DNA of 64,000 nt from Mucilaginibacter sp. PPCGB 2223 (lineage in GTDB: Bacteria > Bacteroidota > Bacteroidia > Sphingobacteriales > Sphingobacteriaceae), in NCBI RefSeq assembly GCF_001705515.1, contig NZ_MDJS01000002.1, positions 434,001 through 498,000 of the forward strand, in the 5' to 3' direction. A program made the translations under genes and the position numbers. Position 1 is the first letter of the stretch. Every line of letters begins with the position of its first letter. This document shows positions 18,310 to 26,855 of this stretch, piece after piece. The notes below the pieces were generated by a model. It was not told where the DNA came from. It worked only from the letters and a program-made list of their open reading frames with translations, and made no database searches.

Positions 18310-19986
18310 ATGAAAAAGATATTTTTAGGGATATTGAGCTTGGTTGCCCTTGCAGGCGTCATCTCATCCTGCCAAAAACTCAATGTGGCCGTTACCTCAG
18401 AGATAACGCCCGATTCGTATCCAAAAACCGATGCACAGTTTACTTCGGCAGAGGGCCCGGTATTTGTTGCTCTGCGTGCCGATTACGCTACGTCATACTG
18501 GTTCCTGCAAAGTTGCTCGAGCGATGAAGCCGTATTAGCCACCTTCGGACCCAACTGGATAGATGGTAATAAATATGTGGAGCTGCACCGCCACACCTGG
18601 ACAAAAGATAATGCCTGGGTAAACTCGGCCTGGACATACCTGGCCAACATTATCGGCACAGCAAACCAAACTATTTCGGTTATCAGGGCGTCTGCCCCTG
18701 CAGGTCCGGCCAAAAGCACCAGCTTAGCCGAATTAAAAACAGTACGCGCGCTGGCTTATTACTATATGCTGGATTCGTACGGCAACGTACCTCTGGATAC
18801 GTTGTATGGTGTTACTACCCCTAATCCTACATCATCAAGGTCGCAGGTGTTTAATTTTGTAGAAAGCGAACTAAAATTAGCTATCCCCTACTTAAAAAAC
18901 CCAAGCACTGCTACCTACGGCCTGCCAACCAAATACCTGGCTTACGCTATATTAGCCAAAATGTACCTCAATGCACAGGTATACACAGGCACATCACGTA
19001 ATGACGATTGCATAGCAGCCTGCGATCAGATCATCAGTTCGGGTAATTACTCGCTCGAGCCAATGTCGACCTATCTGCAACAATTTTATCCGACAAATGG
19101 CCCATCGCAAAAAGAGTTCATTTTTGCCATACCTTACGATGCGTCGACAACCAGCGGCAATATGTTTTTTGCGCGTTATGATTTGAACCGTAACCTGGGT
19201 ATCCGCTATTCATACTCCGGCTCAACAGCCGGCGCCTATACCGACCCGGTAATGAACAAGGACAAAGGCAACGGCTTGGCCAATAACCAGCCAAGCGGCC
19301 CGCGTATGACCACCGCCGAGTACTATGCTAATTTTGACGATCCGAACGATATCCGTAACAAACAATGGTTAAGCGGCCAGCAATACTGGCAGGATGGAAC
19401 CCCGATTATGGTGAGCACTACCAACATAGGTTATAACCAATTCTATAGCGGCGGCAGCCCCTCGGCAGCTTATGTTTATTCTTTGGTGATCACGCCGCTT
19501 TCGTCAACTTCGGTTCGGCCTGGAACCGGCGGCTCGTTTGACCTGGGTAACGACGAGATTGCCTGGAATACCGGCATCCGTAACATCAAGTTCCTGGCCG
19601 ATTATACCAATACCATCAGCCGTAACCAGAATAACGATGTACCCTTGTTCCGCTACTCTGATATTATCCTGATGAAAGCAGAGGCTATTTTACGTGGCGG
19701 TACCGCTACTTTGGGTGCTACAGCATTATCGTTAGTTAACCAGATCAAAGCCGTACGCACTACTACTGCCGCTTTAACCAGTGTTACACTGACTGATATT
19801 TACAAAGAGCGTTGCAAAGAGCTTGCATGGGAAAACTGGCACCGTAACGATATGATCAGGTTCGGCCAGTTTGAAAACAGCTATGGCATAGGCAAAACCG
19901 ATGCTGATGTTAACCACCGTTTGTTCCCTATCCCAACTACGGCTTTGGCTACCAATTCGAGACTGACTCAAAACCCGGGATATTAA
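18310..19986 (+). CDS. susD: SusD/RagB family nutrient-binding outer membrane lipoprotein
   Basis: 558 aa surface lipoprotein that forms the lid of the SusC channel. The lipobox VISSC gives lipidated Cys21. The SusD-like TPR region is visible (LAELKTVRALAYYYMLDSYGNVPL, KYLAYAILAKMYLNAQVYTG), and the C-terminal RagB-type segment has the typical LADIYKERCKELAWENWHR-like pattern (here LTDIYKERCKELAWE) and MIRFGQFE. Directly downstream of susC. A strong terminator-like hairpin follows 24 bp after the stop, so the downstream genes may be transcribed at a lower level or from a second promoter. Confidence 0.95.
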   Translation: MKKIFLGILSLVALAGVISSCQKLNVAVTSEITPDSYPKTDAQFTSAEGPVFVALRADYATSYWFLQSCSSDEAVLATFGPNWIDGNKYVELHRHTWTKDNAWVNSAWTYLANIIGTANQTISVIRASAPAGPAKSTSLAELKTVRALAYYYMLDSYGNVPLDTLYGVTTPNPTSSRSQVFNFVESELKLAIPYLKNPSTATYGLPTKYLAYAILAKMYLNAQVYTGTSRNDDCIAACDQIISSGNYSLEPMSTYLQQFYPTNGPSQKEFIFAIPYDASTTSGNMFFARYDLNRNLGIRYSYSGSTAGAYTDPVMNKDKGNGLANNQPSGPRMTTAEYYANFDDPNDIRNKQWLSGQQYWQDGTPIMVSTTNIGYNQFYSGGSPSAAYVYSLVITPLSSTSVRPGTGGSFDLGNDEIAWNTGIRNIKFLADYTNTISRNQNNDVPLFRYSDIILMKAEAILRGGTATLGATALSLVNQIKAVRTTTAALTSVTLTDIYKERCKELAWENWHRNDMIRFGQFENSYGIGKTDADVNHRLFPIPTTALATNSRLTQNPGY

Positions 19987-20010
19987 TAAAAGCAACTTAA
20001 CTGTGATAAA

Positions 20011-20045
20011 ACCTCCGGCGGCACACACCACGCCGGGGGTTTTTA
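20011..20045 (+). terminator. Rho-independent terminator-like hairpin after susD
   Basis: Arms ACCTCCGGCG (20011-20020) and CGCCGGGGGT (20031-20040) pair over 10 bp with one T-G wobble around a 10-nt loop, followed by a T-run. It may attenuate read-through, giving more SusCD than downstream enzyme mRNA. Confidence 0.8.
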
Positions 20046-20132
20046 TTAAGCGCCAATTTGATATACCGTTTTATTACTCCCAGCTTAACCGTATATTGTT
20101 AAATGTATTTTGCTGATCGTAAAAACTGAGAT

Positions 20133-21344
20133 ATGCCGGTAACCGATACTCCACCACCTAAAAAAGCCAGGCTTTTATCGCTCGACGCCCTGCGTGGTTT
20201 CGATATGTTCTGGATCATCAGCGGCGAGGAGATATTTCATGGTTTTGCCGGCGTAGTTAAGGATAAATACCATCTGACCCAAAACCATATTGACTGGCAG
20301 ATCAGCACCAATGCCAACCTTTCGGTTATAGAACGTATCGCCGTAGGCATCAGTAACCAACTGCACCACTCACCCTGGAACGGTTTTACCTTTTATGATC
20401 TGATTTTCCCCTTATTTATATTTATTGCAGGCGTTTCGATGCCGTTTTCGTACAACAGGCAGGGGGCACAGGGTCAACATACCAATATCCCCGCCAGGCA
20501 ACATTATCTCAGGCTCATTAAACGCACCGTGCTGCTGATATTATTGGGAATGGTAGTAAACAAAGCTTTACAATTTAACGGATATGAGCAAACCAGGGTT
20601 GCAAGTGTACTGGGCCGCATTGCACTTGCCTGTTTTTTTGCCGCGGTTATTTATTTAAACAGCTCGTTAAAATGGCAGATTACCTGGTTCGTTGCTATTT
20701 TGATGGGATATTGGCTGTTATTGACTTGCGTTCCTGTTCCGGGTCATGGCGCCGGGATGTTAACACCGGGCGAGAATCTATCTGCATGGGTAGATCAGCA
20801 CTTTTTACCCGGAAAGCTGCACCGCAAGGTGTACGACCCCGAAGGTTTACTTTCAACCATACCTGCAATAGCGACGGCTATGATGGGCATATTTGCCGGC
20901 CGGTTTTTGCAATGGGATGCAAGTAAACTATCTCCGTTAAAAAAAATGTGGATCATGCTTTTCATGGCCATTGCTTTAATAGCGCTTGGCCTCGTTTGGA
21001 ATATGAGCTTCCCTATTAACAAGAATATGTGGACAAGCTCGTTCACTATTTACGCCGGCGGCTGGAGCTTGCTTTTATTCGCAGCGTTTTACGGCCTTAT
21101 TGATGTTGCAGGATTTAAGAACTGGTGCCAGCCGTTCATCTGGATAGGTACCAATTCTATCCTGATCTATATTGCCGCGCACGGCTTGGTCAATTTCGAA
21201 TCGACGGCGCAGTTTGTTTTTGGCGGGATGATCAATAAAGTACCTGCACCCTGGCAGCACGCTTTGGTATGGATAGGGGTATTGATTATCCAGCTTTTGT
21301 TGCTGCGGTTTCTTTACCGCAAAAAGATTTTCCTTAAATTATGA
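20133..21344 (+). CDS. HGSNAT-like membrane acyltransferase (DUF5009 / COG4299)
   Basis: 403 aa polytopic inner-membrane protein with about ten membrane helices. The N-terminal RLLSLDALRGFDMFWII and the segment HHSPWNGFTFYDLIFPLFIFIAG (residues 78-100) match the bacterial relatives of human heparan-alpha-glucosaminide N-acetyltransferase (HGSNAT), which passes acetyl from cytoplasmic acetyl-CoA across a membrane to a terminal glucosamine. His78/His79 before the WNG motif is the best candidate for the acetyl-carrying histidine proposed for HGSNAT. Position in an operon with a GH89 alpha-N-acetylglucosaminidase fits this role, since GH89 enzymes act on N-acetylated and not free glucosamine. The activity itself is inferred. 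Confidence 0.8.
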   Translation: MPVTDTPPPKKARLLSLDALRGFDMFWIISGEEIFHGFAGVVKDKYHLTQNHIDWQISTNANLSVIERIAVGISNQLHHSPWNGFTFYDLIFPLFIFIAGVSMPFSYNRQGAQGQHTNIPARQHYLRLIKRTVLLILLGMVVNKALQFNGYEQTRVASVLGRIALACFFAAVIYLNSSLKWQITWFVAILMGYWLLLTCVPVPGHGAGMLTPGENLSAWVDQHFLPGKLHRKVYDPEGLLSTIPAIATAMMGIFAGRFLQWDASKLSPLKKMWIMLFMAIALIALGLVWNMSFPINKNMWTSSFTIYAGGWSLLLFAAFYGLIDVAGFKNWCQPFIWIGTNSILIYIAAHGLVNFESTAQFVFGGMINKVPAPWQHALVWIGVLIIQLLLLRFLYRKKIFLKL

Positions 21345-21403
21345 GCATAATACAGTCGGGCATGTTTGTCTGACGATACGTACTAACCATTATAAACCAA
21401 TTA

Positions 21404-23029
21404 ATGAATAAATTACATACCCTCGATTACGTGGTGTTTTTTATCTATTTTATTATGGTATCCGTTTACGGCTATTATATCTATTATAAAAAACGCACAA
21501 AAAGCCTTAACGCCAAAGAGTATTTCCTTGCCGAAGGGTCGTTAACCTGGTGGGCCATCGGGGCCTCGCTTATCGCGTCCAACATATCGGCCGAGCACTT
21601 TATCGGCATGTCTGGCTCGGGTTTTGCCCTTGGCCTTGCTATTTCATCGTACGAGTGGATGGCCGCTGCTACCCTTATCCTGGTAGCAATTTTCATTATC
21701 CCGGTGTATCTTAAAAATAAGATCTTCACCATGCCGCAGTTCCTTTCGGTGAGGTATAACGATCATGTGAGTACCATTATGGCCGTATTCTGGCTGCTGG
21801 TTTATGTTTTTGTAAACCTTACCTCCATCATCTACCTGGGCGCGCTGGCGATCTCGTCCATCTCGACCATCAGTTTTGGTTGGAGTATTTTCGGGCTTTG
21901 CTTTTTTTCGATGATCGTTACCCTTGGCGGGATGAAAGTGATCGGTTATACCGATGTGATACAGGTATTGGTTTTAATTATCGGCGGCTTAATCACCACT
22001 TACCTGGCTTTAGAGCTGCTGGCCCAGCACTACGGCTTCGGTGACAATATATTTAAGGCCCTAACGGTTTTGCGCCGCGATGCACCGGAGCATTTCCACA
22101 TGATCTTCGATTCGTCCAACAAAAACTACAAAGAGTTACCCGGCATTTCGGTATTGATAGGCGGTATGCTCATCAACAACCTGGCCTACTGGGGCTGCAA
22201 CCAATATATTGTACAGCGTGCCCTCGGTGCCGACCTGCCTACCGCACGCAAGGGTATATTGTTTGCAGCTTTTTTAAAACTGCTGGTACCGGTAATTGCC
22301 GTGCTGCCCGGTATTATTATGTACCTGCTGCACAGCAAAGGCATGTTCACAGCCGAGATGAGCGATGGCGGCGTTGTTAAACCCGATCATGCTTATCCCA
22401 CACTCATCAATTTGCTGCCCCCCGGTTTAAAGGGTGTTGCTTTTGCCGCGCTTACCGCGGCGATAGTAGCCTCGCTGGCGGGCAAGGCCAACAGCATCTG
22501 TACTATTTTTTCGCTGGATATCTATAAAAAGTATATCAATAAAGAGGCCGGCGAAAAGAGGATGGTGTTTGTAGGCCGTACGGCTGTGGTTATCGCTATG
22601 GTGATAGCCGCTATCGTTACGCCGGCGCTCCGTTCTTTGGATCAGGCTTACCAGTTTATCCAGGAGTATGTGGGCTTTATTTCGCCCGGTGTACTGGCTA
22701 TCTTCCTGCTGGGTTTCTTTTGGAAACGTACGACCGCTGCTGCCGCTTTAACAGGTGCCATACTCACCATACCACTGTCGACAGTACTGAAGTTTTTGCC
22801 GGTGTGGACACGTGGCTCTTTTCCCGACTATCCGTTTCTGGACAGGATGACGATCGACTTTGTAGTGATAACAATCGTAATGGTAGCAATTAGCCTGAAC
22901 ACTAAAAAACCTTCCGGAGAGCACGTGCTGGCAGTCGATACTTCGATGTTCCGTACCAGCAGAAGTTTTGTCGTTGGGTCTGTTATTATTTGCGGCGTGC
23001 TTACCGCTTTATATACTATCTTTTGGTAA
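21404..23029 (+). CDS. Sodium:solute symporter (SSS/SLC5 family)
   Basis: 541 aa inner-membrane transporter with about 13-14 helices. Family features: the N-terminal LDYVVFFIYFIMVSVYGYYI, YFLAEGSLTWWAIGASLIASNISAEHFIGMSGSGFA (helix-1/2 region with the conserved Ser/Gly substrate pocket), YTDVIQVLVLIIGG, NQYIVQRALGA, and KGVAFAALTAAIVASLAGKANS. SSS members of this SglT-like subgroup take up sugars, hexuronates or inositols with Na+. Located between the acetyltransferase and GH28 genes, it probably imports a monosaccharide or inositol released in the periplasm. The exact substrate cannot be read from the sequence. The next gene starts 8 bp after its stop. Confidence 0.9.
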   Translation: MNKLHTLDYVVFFIYFIMVSVYGYYIYYKKRTKSLNAKEYFLAEGSLTWWAIGASLIASNISAEHFIGMSGSGFALGLAISSYEWMAAATLILVAIFIIPVYLKNKIFTMPQFLSVRYNDHVSTIMAVFWLLVYVFVNLTSIIYLGALAISSISTISFGWSIFGLCFFSMIVTLGGMKVIGYTDVIQVLVLIIGGLITTYLALELLAQHYGFGDNIFKALTVLRRDAPEHFHMIFDSSNKNYKELPGISVLIGGMLINNLAYWGCNQYIVQRALGADLPTARKGILFAAFLKLLVPVIAVLPGIIMYLLHSKGMFTAEMSDGGVVKPDHAYPTLINLLPPGLKGVAFAALTAAIVASLAGKANSICTIFSLDIYKKYINKEAGEKRMVFVGRTAVVIAMVIAAIVTPALRSLDQAYQFIQEYVGFISPGVLAIFLLGFFWKRTTAAAALTGAILTIPLSTVLKFLPVWTRGSFPDYPFLDRMTIDFVVITIVMVAISLNTKKPSGEHVLAVDTSMFRTSRSFVVGSVIICGVLTALYTIFW

Positions 23030-23036
23030 TACAATT

Positions 23037-24605
23037 ATGAAAACTACAGCTAATAATTTCGCTGCATTGCGCAGAAAATATCTACCGGTATTAGTACTGC
23101 CTTTTGTACTCGCAACCACCAGTTTTGCGCAAACCACTACCTACCCGATAACCCGCTACGGCGCAGTTGGCGATGGAAAAACCGATAATACCAAAGCCAT
23201 ACAAAAGGCAGTCAACACGGCATCCGAAAGCGGCGGCGGTACCGTGCTGGTACCCCTGGGTAAATTTGTGACGGGCGTTATCGAGCTTAAATCGAACATC
23301 GAACTGCATTTCGAAAAAGGCGCAGCCCTGCTGGCCACGGTTAACCGCAGCGACTACGGCCCGCAAAAGGCATCGGCACTGATCGTGGCTAACAAGGCGC
23401 AGCACGTCTCTATCACCGGCGCCGGAACCATCGACGGCCGCGGCGATGCGCTGTTGAAAGACATATACCGCATGCTCAGGGCCGGTACTTTGAAAGATGA
23501 CGAATGGCAAACTTATAACCCCTGGCACCAGATGCGCCCTGAAGAAAATAACCGTCCGCACCTCATCGATTTTACCGGTTGTAAAGATGTCGCCGTTAAA
23601 AATATCACCATCAGGGATGGTTTATGCTGGATACAGGATTACCGCGATTGCCTGGATATGGTGTTCGACAACATTACCGTGATCAGCAATACCTTTTGGA
23701 ATAATGACGGTATCGACCTGGTGGATTGTAAGAATGTTAAAGTCACCAATAGTTTTTTTAACGTTGCTGATGATGGAGTATGTTTAAAATCATCTGATCC
23801 GAACAGCGCCTGTGAAAATATCGAGATATCCCATTGCCGCATCCGCTCAAGCGCCAGTGCATTTAAAATGGGTACGGCTTCTTTTGGTGGCTTTAAAAAG
23901 ATCAAAGTGCACGATATCGAAGTTTACGATACCTATCGCTCTGCTGTCGCCATCGAAACTGTCGACGGTGGCGCTATAGAGGATATCGATATCAGGAACG
24001 TAAACGCCAAAAACACAGGCAACGCCATATTTATCCGCTTGGGGCAGCGCAACAAAAATGCCGCTCCGGGCACATTGCGCCGGGTTTACATCGGCAATGT
24101 AAGAGCGCAGGTGCCTGCCGGTAAGCCCGACGCGGGTTACCATATGGAAGGGCCGCCGGTGAACTTTAAGCACCATGTGTTTCCATCGGGTATAGACGGC
24201 ATCCCGGGATACATTGTACAGGACGTAACACTGGAAAATATCGACATCGCCTACGAAGGCACTACCGCAAAAACCGATTACGTAAAATTTAACATCGATA
24301 ACCTCCCGGCAATCCCCGAGGTTATCAGCAATTACCCCGAGTTTTCGATGTTTGGCGAACTACCGGCCTGGGGCTTTTTTGTGCGCCATGCCGAAGGCAT
24401 CAACTTTAAAAATGTTAAACTGAGCTGTCAGAAAAACGATCTGCGCACGGCTTGTATCTTTGATGATGTGAAGAATTTGAACCTTGATGGTTTGCACATC
24501 AATAAAAAACAGAGCAGCCCGGTGGTGGTGATCAAAAGCTCAACAACAGCTGCTGTAAACGTTAACGTAGCAGGTAAGCAAACAAAGGATATCCTGATCA
24601 AGTAA
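23037..24605 (+). CDS. GH28-like right-handed beta-helix glycosidase (polygalacturonase family)
   Basis: 522 aa secreted enzyme. I chose the ATG at 23037, which follows the symporter stop, because it precedes a signal peptide (YLPVLVLPFVLATTSFAQ); the longer frame starts inside the transporter gene. N-terminal YGAVGDGKTDNTKAIQKA is typical of pectate-lyase-like helices. GH28 catalytic positions: the NTD motif appears as N222-N223-D224 in WNNDGIDLVDC, and the Asp pair is D245-D246 in ADDGVCLKS. The usual GHG and RIK motifs are not preserved (SAFKMGTASFG and IFIRLGQR instead), so the substrate is probably not ordinary homogalacturonan. Release of a uronic acid or related sugar is possible. Confidence 0.8.
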   Translation: MKTTANNFAALRRKYLPVLVLPFVLATTSFAQTTTYPITRYGAVGDGKTDNTKAIQKAVNTASESGGGTVLVPLGKFVTGVIELKSNIELHFEKGAALLATVNRSDYGPQKASALIVANKAQHVSITGAGTIDGRGDALLKDIYRMLRAGTLKDDEWQTYNPWHQMRPEENNRPHLIDFTGCKDVAVKNITIRDGLCWIQDYRDCLDMVFDNITVISNTFWNNDGIDLVDCKNVKVTNSFFNVADDGVCLKSSDPNSACENIEISHCRIRSSASAFKMGTASFGGFKKIKVHDIEVYDTYRSAVAIETVDGGAIEDIDIRNVNAKNTGNAIFIRLGQRNKNAAPGTLRRVYIGNVRAQVPAGKPDAGYHMEGPPVNFKHHVFPSGIDGIPGYIVQDVTLENIDIAYEGTTAKTDYVKFNIDNLPAIPEVISNYPEFSMFGELPAWGFFVRHAEGINFKNVKLSCQKNDLRTACIFDDVKNLNLDGLHINKKQSSPVVVIKSSTTAAVNVNVAGKQTKDILIK

Positions 24606-24618
24606 AGCCGCGCCAACG

Positions 24619-26814
24619 ATGAGAATACCGAAATTTTTATTTCTTACATGGTGTTTGTTGCCATTTTTGGCATCGGCTCAGAACGACTCGTACGCACTGA
24701 TCAGACGGCTAATCCCGCAAAGGGCAAACTCTTTTGTAGTGCAGCAGGCCGATATGCATTCAACCCACGATTGCTTTGAACTCGGGAGTAAAAACGGCAG
24801 GATTATTCTGCGGGGCAATAACGGTGTTGCCATTGCGTCAGCGCTGTACTACTATCTCACCGAATATTGCCATTGCCAGGTTACCTGGAACGGCACTAAC
24901 CTCAAACTACCGGCTAAATTACCCCTGATTACCAAAAAGATCAGGAAAGAAACACCTTACCAATACCGCTATTATCTTAACTACTGCACCTTTAATTACA
25001 GCATGAGCTGGTGGGACTGGCCGCGCTGGGAAAAAGAGATCGACTGGATGGCTTTGCACGGCATCAACATGCCGCTGGCCATTACCGGCGAAGAGTATAC
25101 CTGGTACAAGGTTTATAAAGAGCTTGGCTTTACCGATGATGAGCTGAAAGGCTTTTTCACCGGGCCATCGTACTTTTCGTGGTTTTGGATGGGTAACATG
25201 GATAGCTGGGGCGGCCCTTTACCAGTGCAGTGGATGCAGGATCATTTCGATCTGCAAAAAAAGATCGTCGCCCGCGAACGCGCTTTGGGTATGAAACCCG
25301 TGTTGCCTGCCTTTACCGGGCATGTACCCGCCGCTTTCAGAAATAAGTTCCCCGATGCCAGGTTGAAAGCTACCAACTGGAAGAACGGCTTTGCAGATAC
25401 CTATATCCTCGACTCGGCCGACCCGATGTTTGCCCGCATAGGCAAGCTGTTCCTGCAAAAGCAAACCGCTTTGCTGGGTACCGACCACTTGTACTCGGCC
25501 GATACCTTTAACGAGAACGAGCCGCCGTCAGACGAACCGGAGTATCTCAGTAAGTTGAGCGCAAGGGTATACGAGGGGATGCACCAGGCCGATACTGCCG
25601 CCGTTTGGGTGATGCAGGGCTGGTTGTTTTACAGCGACCGTAAATTTTGGAAAGAACCGCAAACCCAGGCTTTGTTAAAAGCTGTGCCTGATGATAAAAT
25701 GATCATCCTCGACCTCGCCACCGAGATCGAACCGGTGTGGAAACGTACCAATGCCTTTTACGGCAAGCCCTGGATATGGAACATGCTGAACAATTTTGGT
25801 GCGAATACCAATCTTTTCGGCAGGATGGATGTAGCCGCACAAGCACCGTCCGAAGCTTATCACGACCCTAAAAGCGGCCGGATGAAAGGCATCGGCCTCA
25901 CGATGGAAGGCATCGAACAAAACCCGGTGCTGTATGAGCTTTTAACCGCTAATACCTGGCGAGATCAACCCATCAACGTAAATGAATGGCTGCCGGAATA
26001 TGTACTTAACCGCTACGGTAAACAGAACGCGGACGCTTTTAAAGCGTGGGATATTTTACGCAAGACCGTTTACAGCGTACCGGCCGATATGTACGTACGC
26101 GATGGCGCCGAATCCATCATCCAGGCCAGGCCGACTACCGATAGCACAGCGCACTGGGCACGAACGTCGTTAAACTATCATGCCAAAGGCCTGCTGCCCG
26201 CATGGCAGGCGATGATCAAAGCCTCCGGCGATCTGTCGGCAAGCGACGGCTTCCGGTTCGACCTGGTTGACTTGACCCGGCAGGTACTGGCCAATTATGC
26301 CCTCCCACTACAGCGCAAGTTTGTTTTGGCTTATCAGCAAAAAGATCTGGCCGGGTTCAAAAAATACAGCACGGAGTTTATTGATCTGATAACTGACATG
26401 GACAAACTGCTGGCCACCCGGAACGATTTTTTACTGGGCCGCTGGGTTGCCGATGCCCGCCGCTGTGGTAAAACCGGTGCCGAAAAGAACCTCTATGAAA
26501 TGAACGCCAAAGATCTGATAACTCTTTGGGGCGATAAAGACTGCCCGCTTAACGAATATGCCTGCCGGCAGTGGAGCGGCTTGTTTAACGATTTTTATAA
26601 ATCCCGCTGGGAGCAGTTTTTTGGGCTGCTTACTTTGGACATAACCGGCAAAAAGCCGTTTGACAAAGATGCCTTTGCCGGTCAGATCAGAAACTGGGAG
26701 TGGCAATGGGCAAACACCAGGAAAGATTACCCGGTAAAACCACAGGGCGATGCCATACAGGAGGCCCGGAGGCTTTATCGTAAATACGGGGATAAAGTAA
26801 ATACCACACCCTAA
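24619..26814 (+). CDS. Alpha-N-acetylglucosaminidase, GH89 (NAGLU family)
   Basis: 731 aa exo-enzyme (EC 3.2.1.50) removing terminal alpha-linked GlcNAc. Signal peptide FLTWCLLPFLASAQ. The (beta/alpha)8 core shows YRYYLNYCTFNYSMSWWDW, RWEKEIDWMALHGINMPLA, GEEYTWYKVY and FTGPSYFSWFWMGNMDSW, all hallmark GH89 blocks. The two catalytic glutamates correspond to Glu299 (TFNENEPP; human Glu316) and Glu430 (TMEGIEQN; human Glu446). Length fits the family without extra modules. It is the last gene of the operon and starts 13 bp after the GH28-like gene. It works naturally downstream of an HGSNAT-like N-acetyltransferase. Confidence 0.95.
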   Translation: MRIPKFLFLTWCLLPFLASAQNDSYALIRRLIPQRANSFVVQQADMHSTHDCFELGSKNGRIILRGNNGVAIASALYYYLTEYCHCQVTWNGTNLKLPAKLPLITKKIRKETPYQYRYYLNYCTFNYSMSWWDWPRWEKEIDWMALHGINMPLAITGEEYTWYKVYKELGFTDDELKGFFTGPSYFSWFWMGNMDSWGGPLPVQWMQDHFDLQKKIVARERALGMKPVLPAFTGHVPAAFRNKFPDARLKATNWKNGFADTYILDSADPMFARIGKLFLQKQTALLGTDHLYSADTFNENEPPSDEPEYLSKLSARVYEGMHQADTAAVWVMQGWLFYSDRKFWKEPQTQALLKAVPDDKMIILDLATEIEPVWKRTNAFYGKPWIWNMLNNFGANTNLFGRMDVAAQAPSEAYHDPKSGRMKGIGLTMEGIEQNPVLYELLTANTWRDQPINVNEWLPEYVLNRYGKQNADAFKAWDILRKTVYSVPADMYVRDGAESIIQARPTTDSTAHWARTSLNYHAKGLLPAWQAMIKASGDLSASDGFRFDLVDLTRQVLANYALPLQRKFVLAYQQKDLAGFKKYSTEFIDLITDMDKLLATRNDFLLGRWVADARRCGKTGAEKNLYEMNAKDLITLWGDKDCPLNEYACRQWSGLFNDFYKSRWEQFFGLLTLDITGKKPFDKDAFAGQIRNWEWQWANTRKDYPVKPQGDAIQEARRLYRKYGDKVNTTP

Positions 26815-26850
26815 CCACAATGTGGTTTCAAACTGCGGTTGGGGTGTGGT
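26803..26850. terminator. Long stem-loop between convergent genes (possible bidirectional terminator)
   Basis: Arms 26803-26816 (ACCACACCCTAACC) and 26837-26850 (GGTTGGGGTGTGGT) pair over 14 bp with one T-G. The left arm contains the GH89 stop codon. A smaller alternative hairpin (ACCACA/TGTGGT, 26814-26826) uses part of the same sequence. There is no strong T-tract on the plus side, so termination is likely but not certain. Confidence 0.6.
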
Positions 26851-26855
26851 CAAGA

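Noticed and set aside
22968..23036. GH28 frame starting inside the symporter gene
   Set aside because: The extension lies within the transporter coding sequence in another frame; the ATG at 23037 follows the transporter stop and starts the signal peptide.
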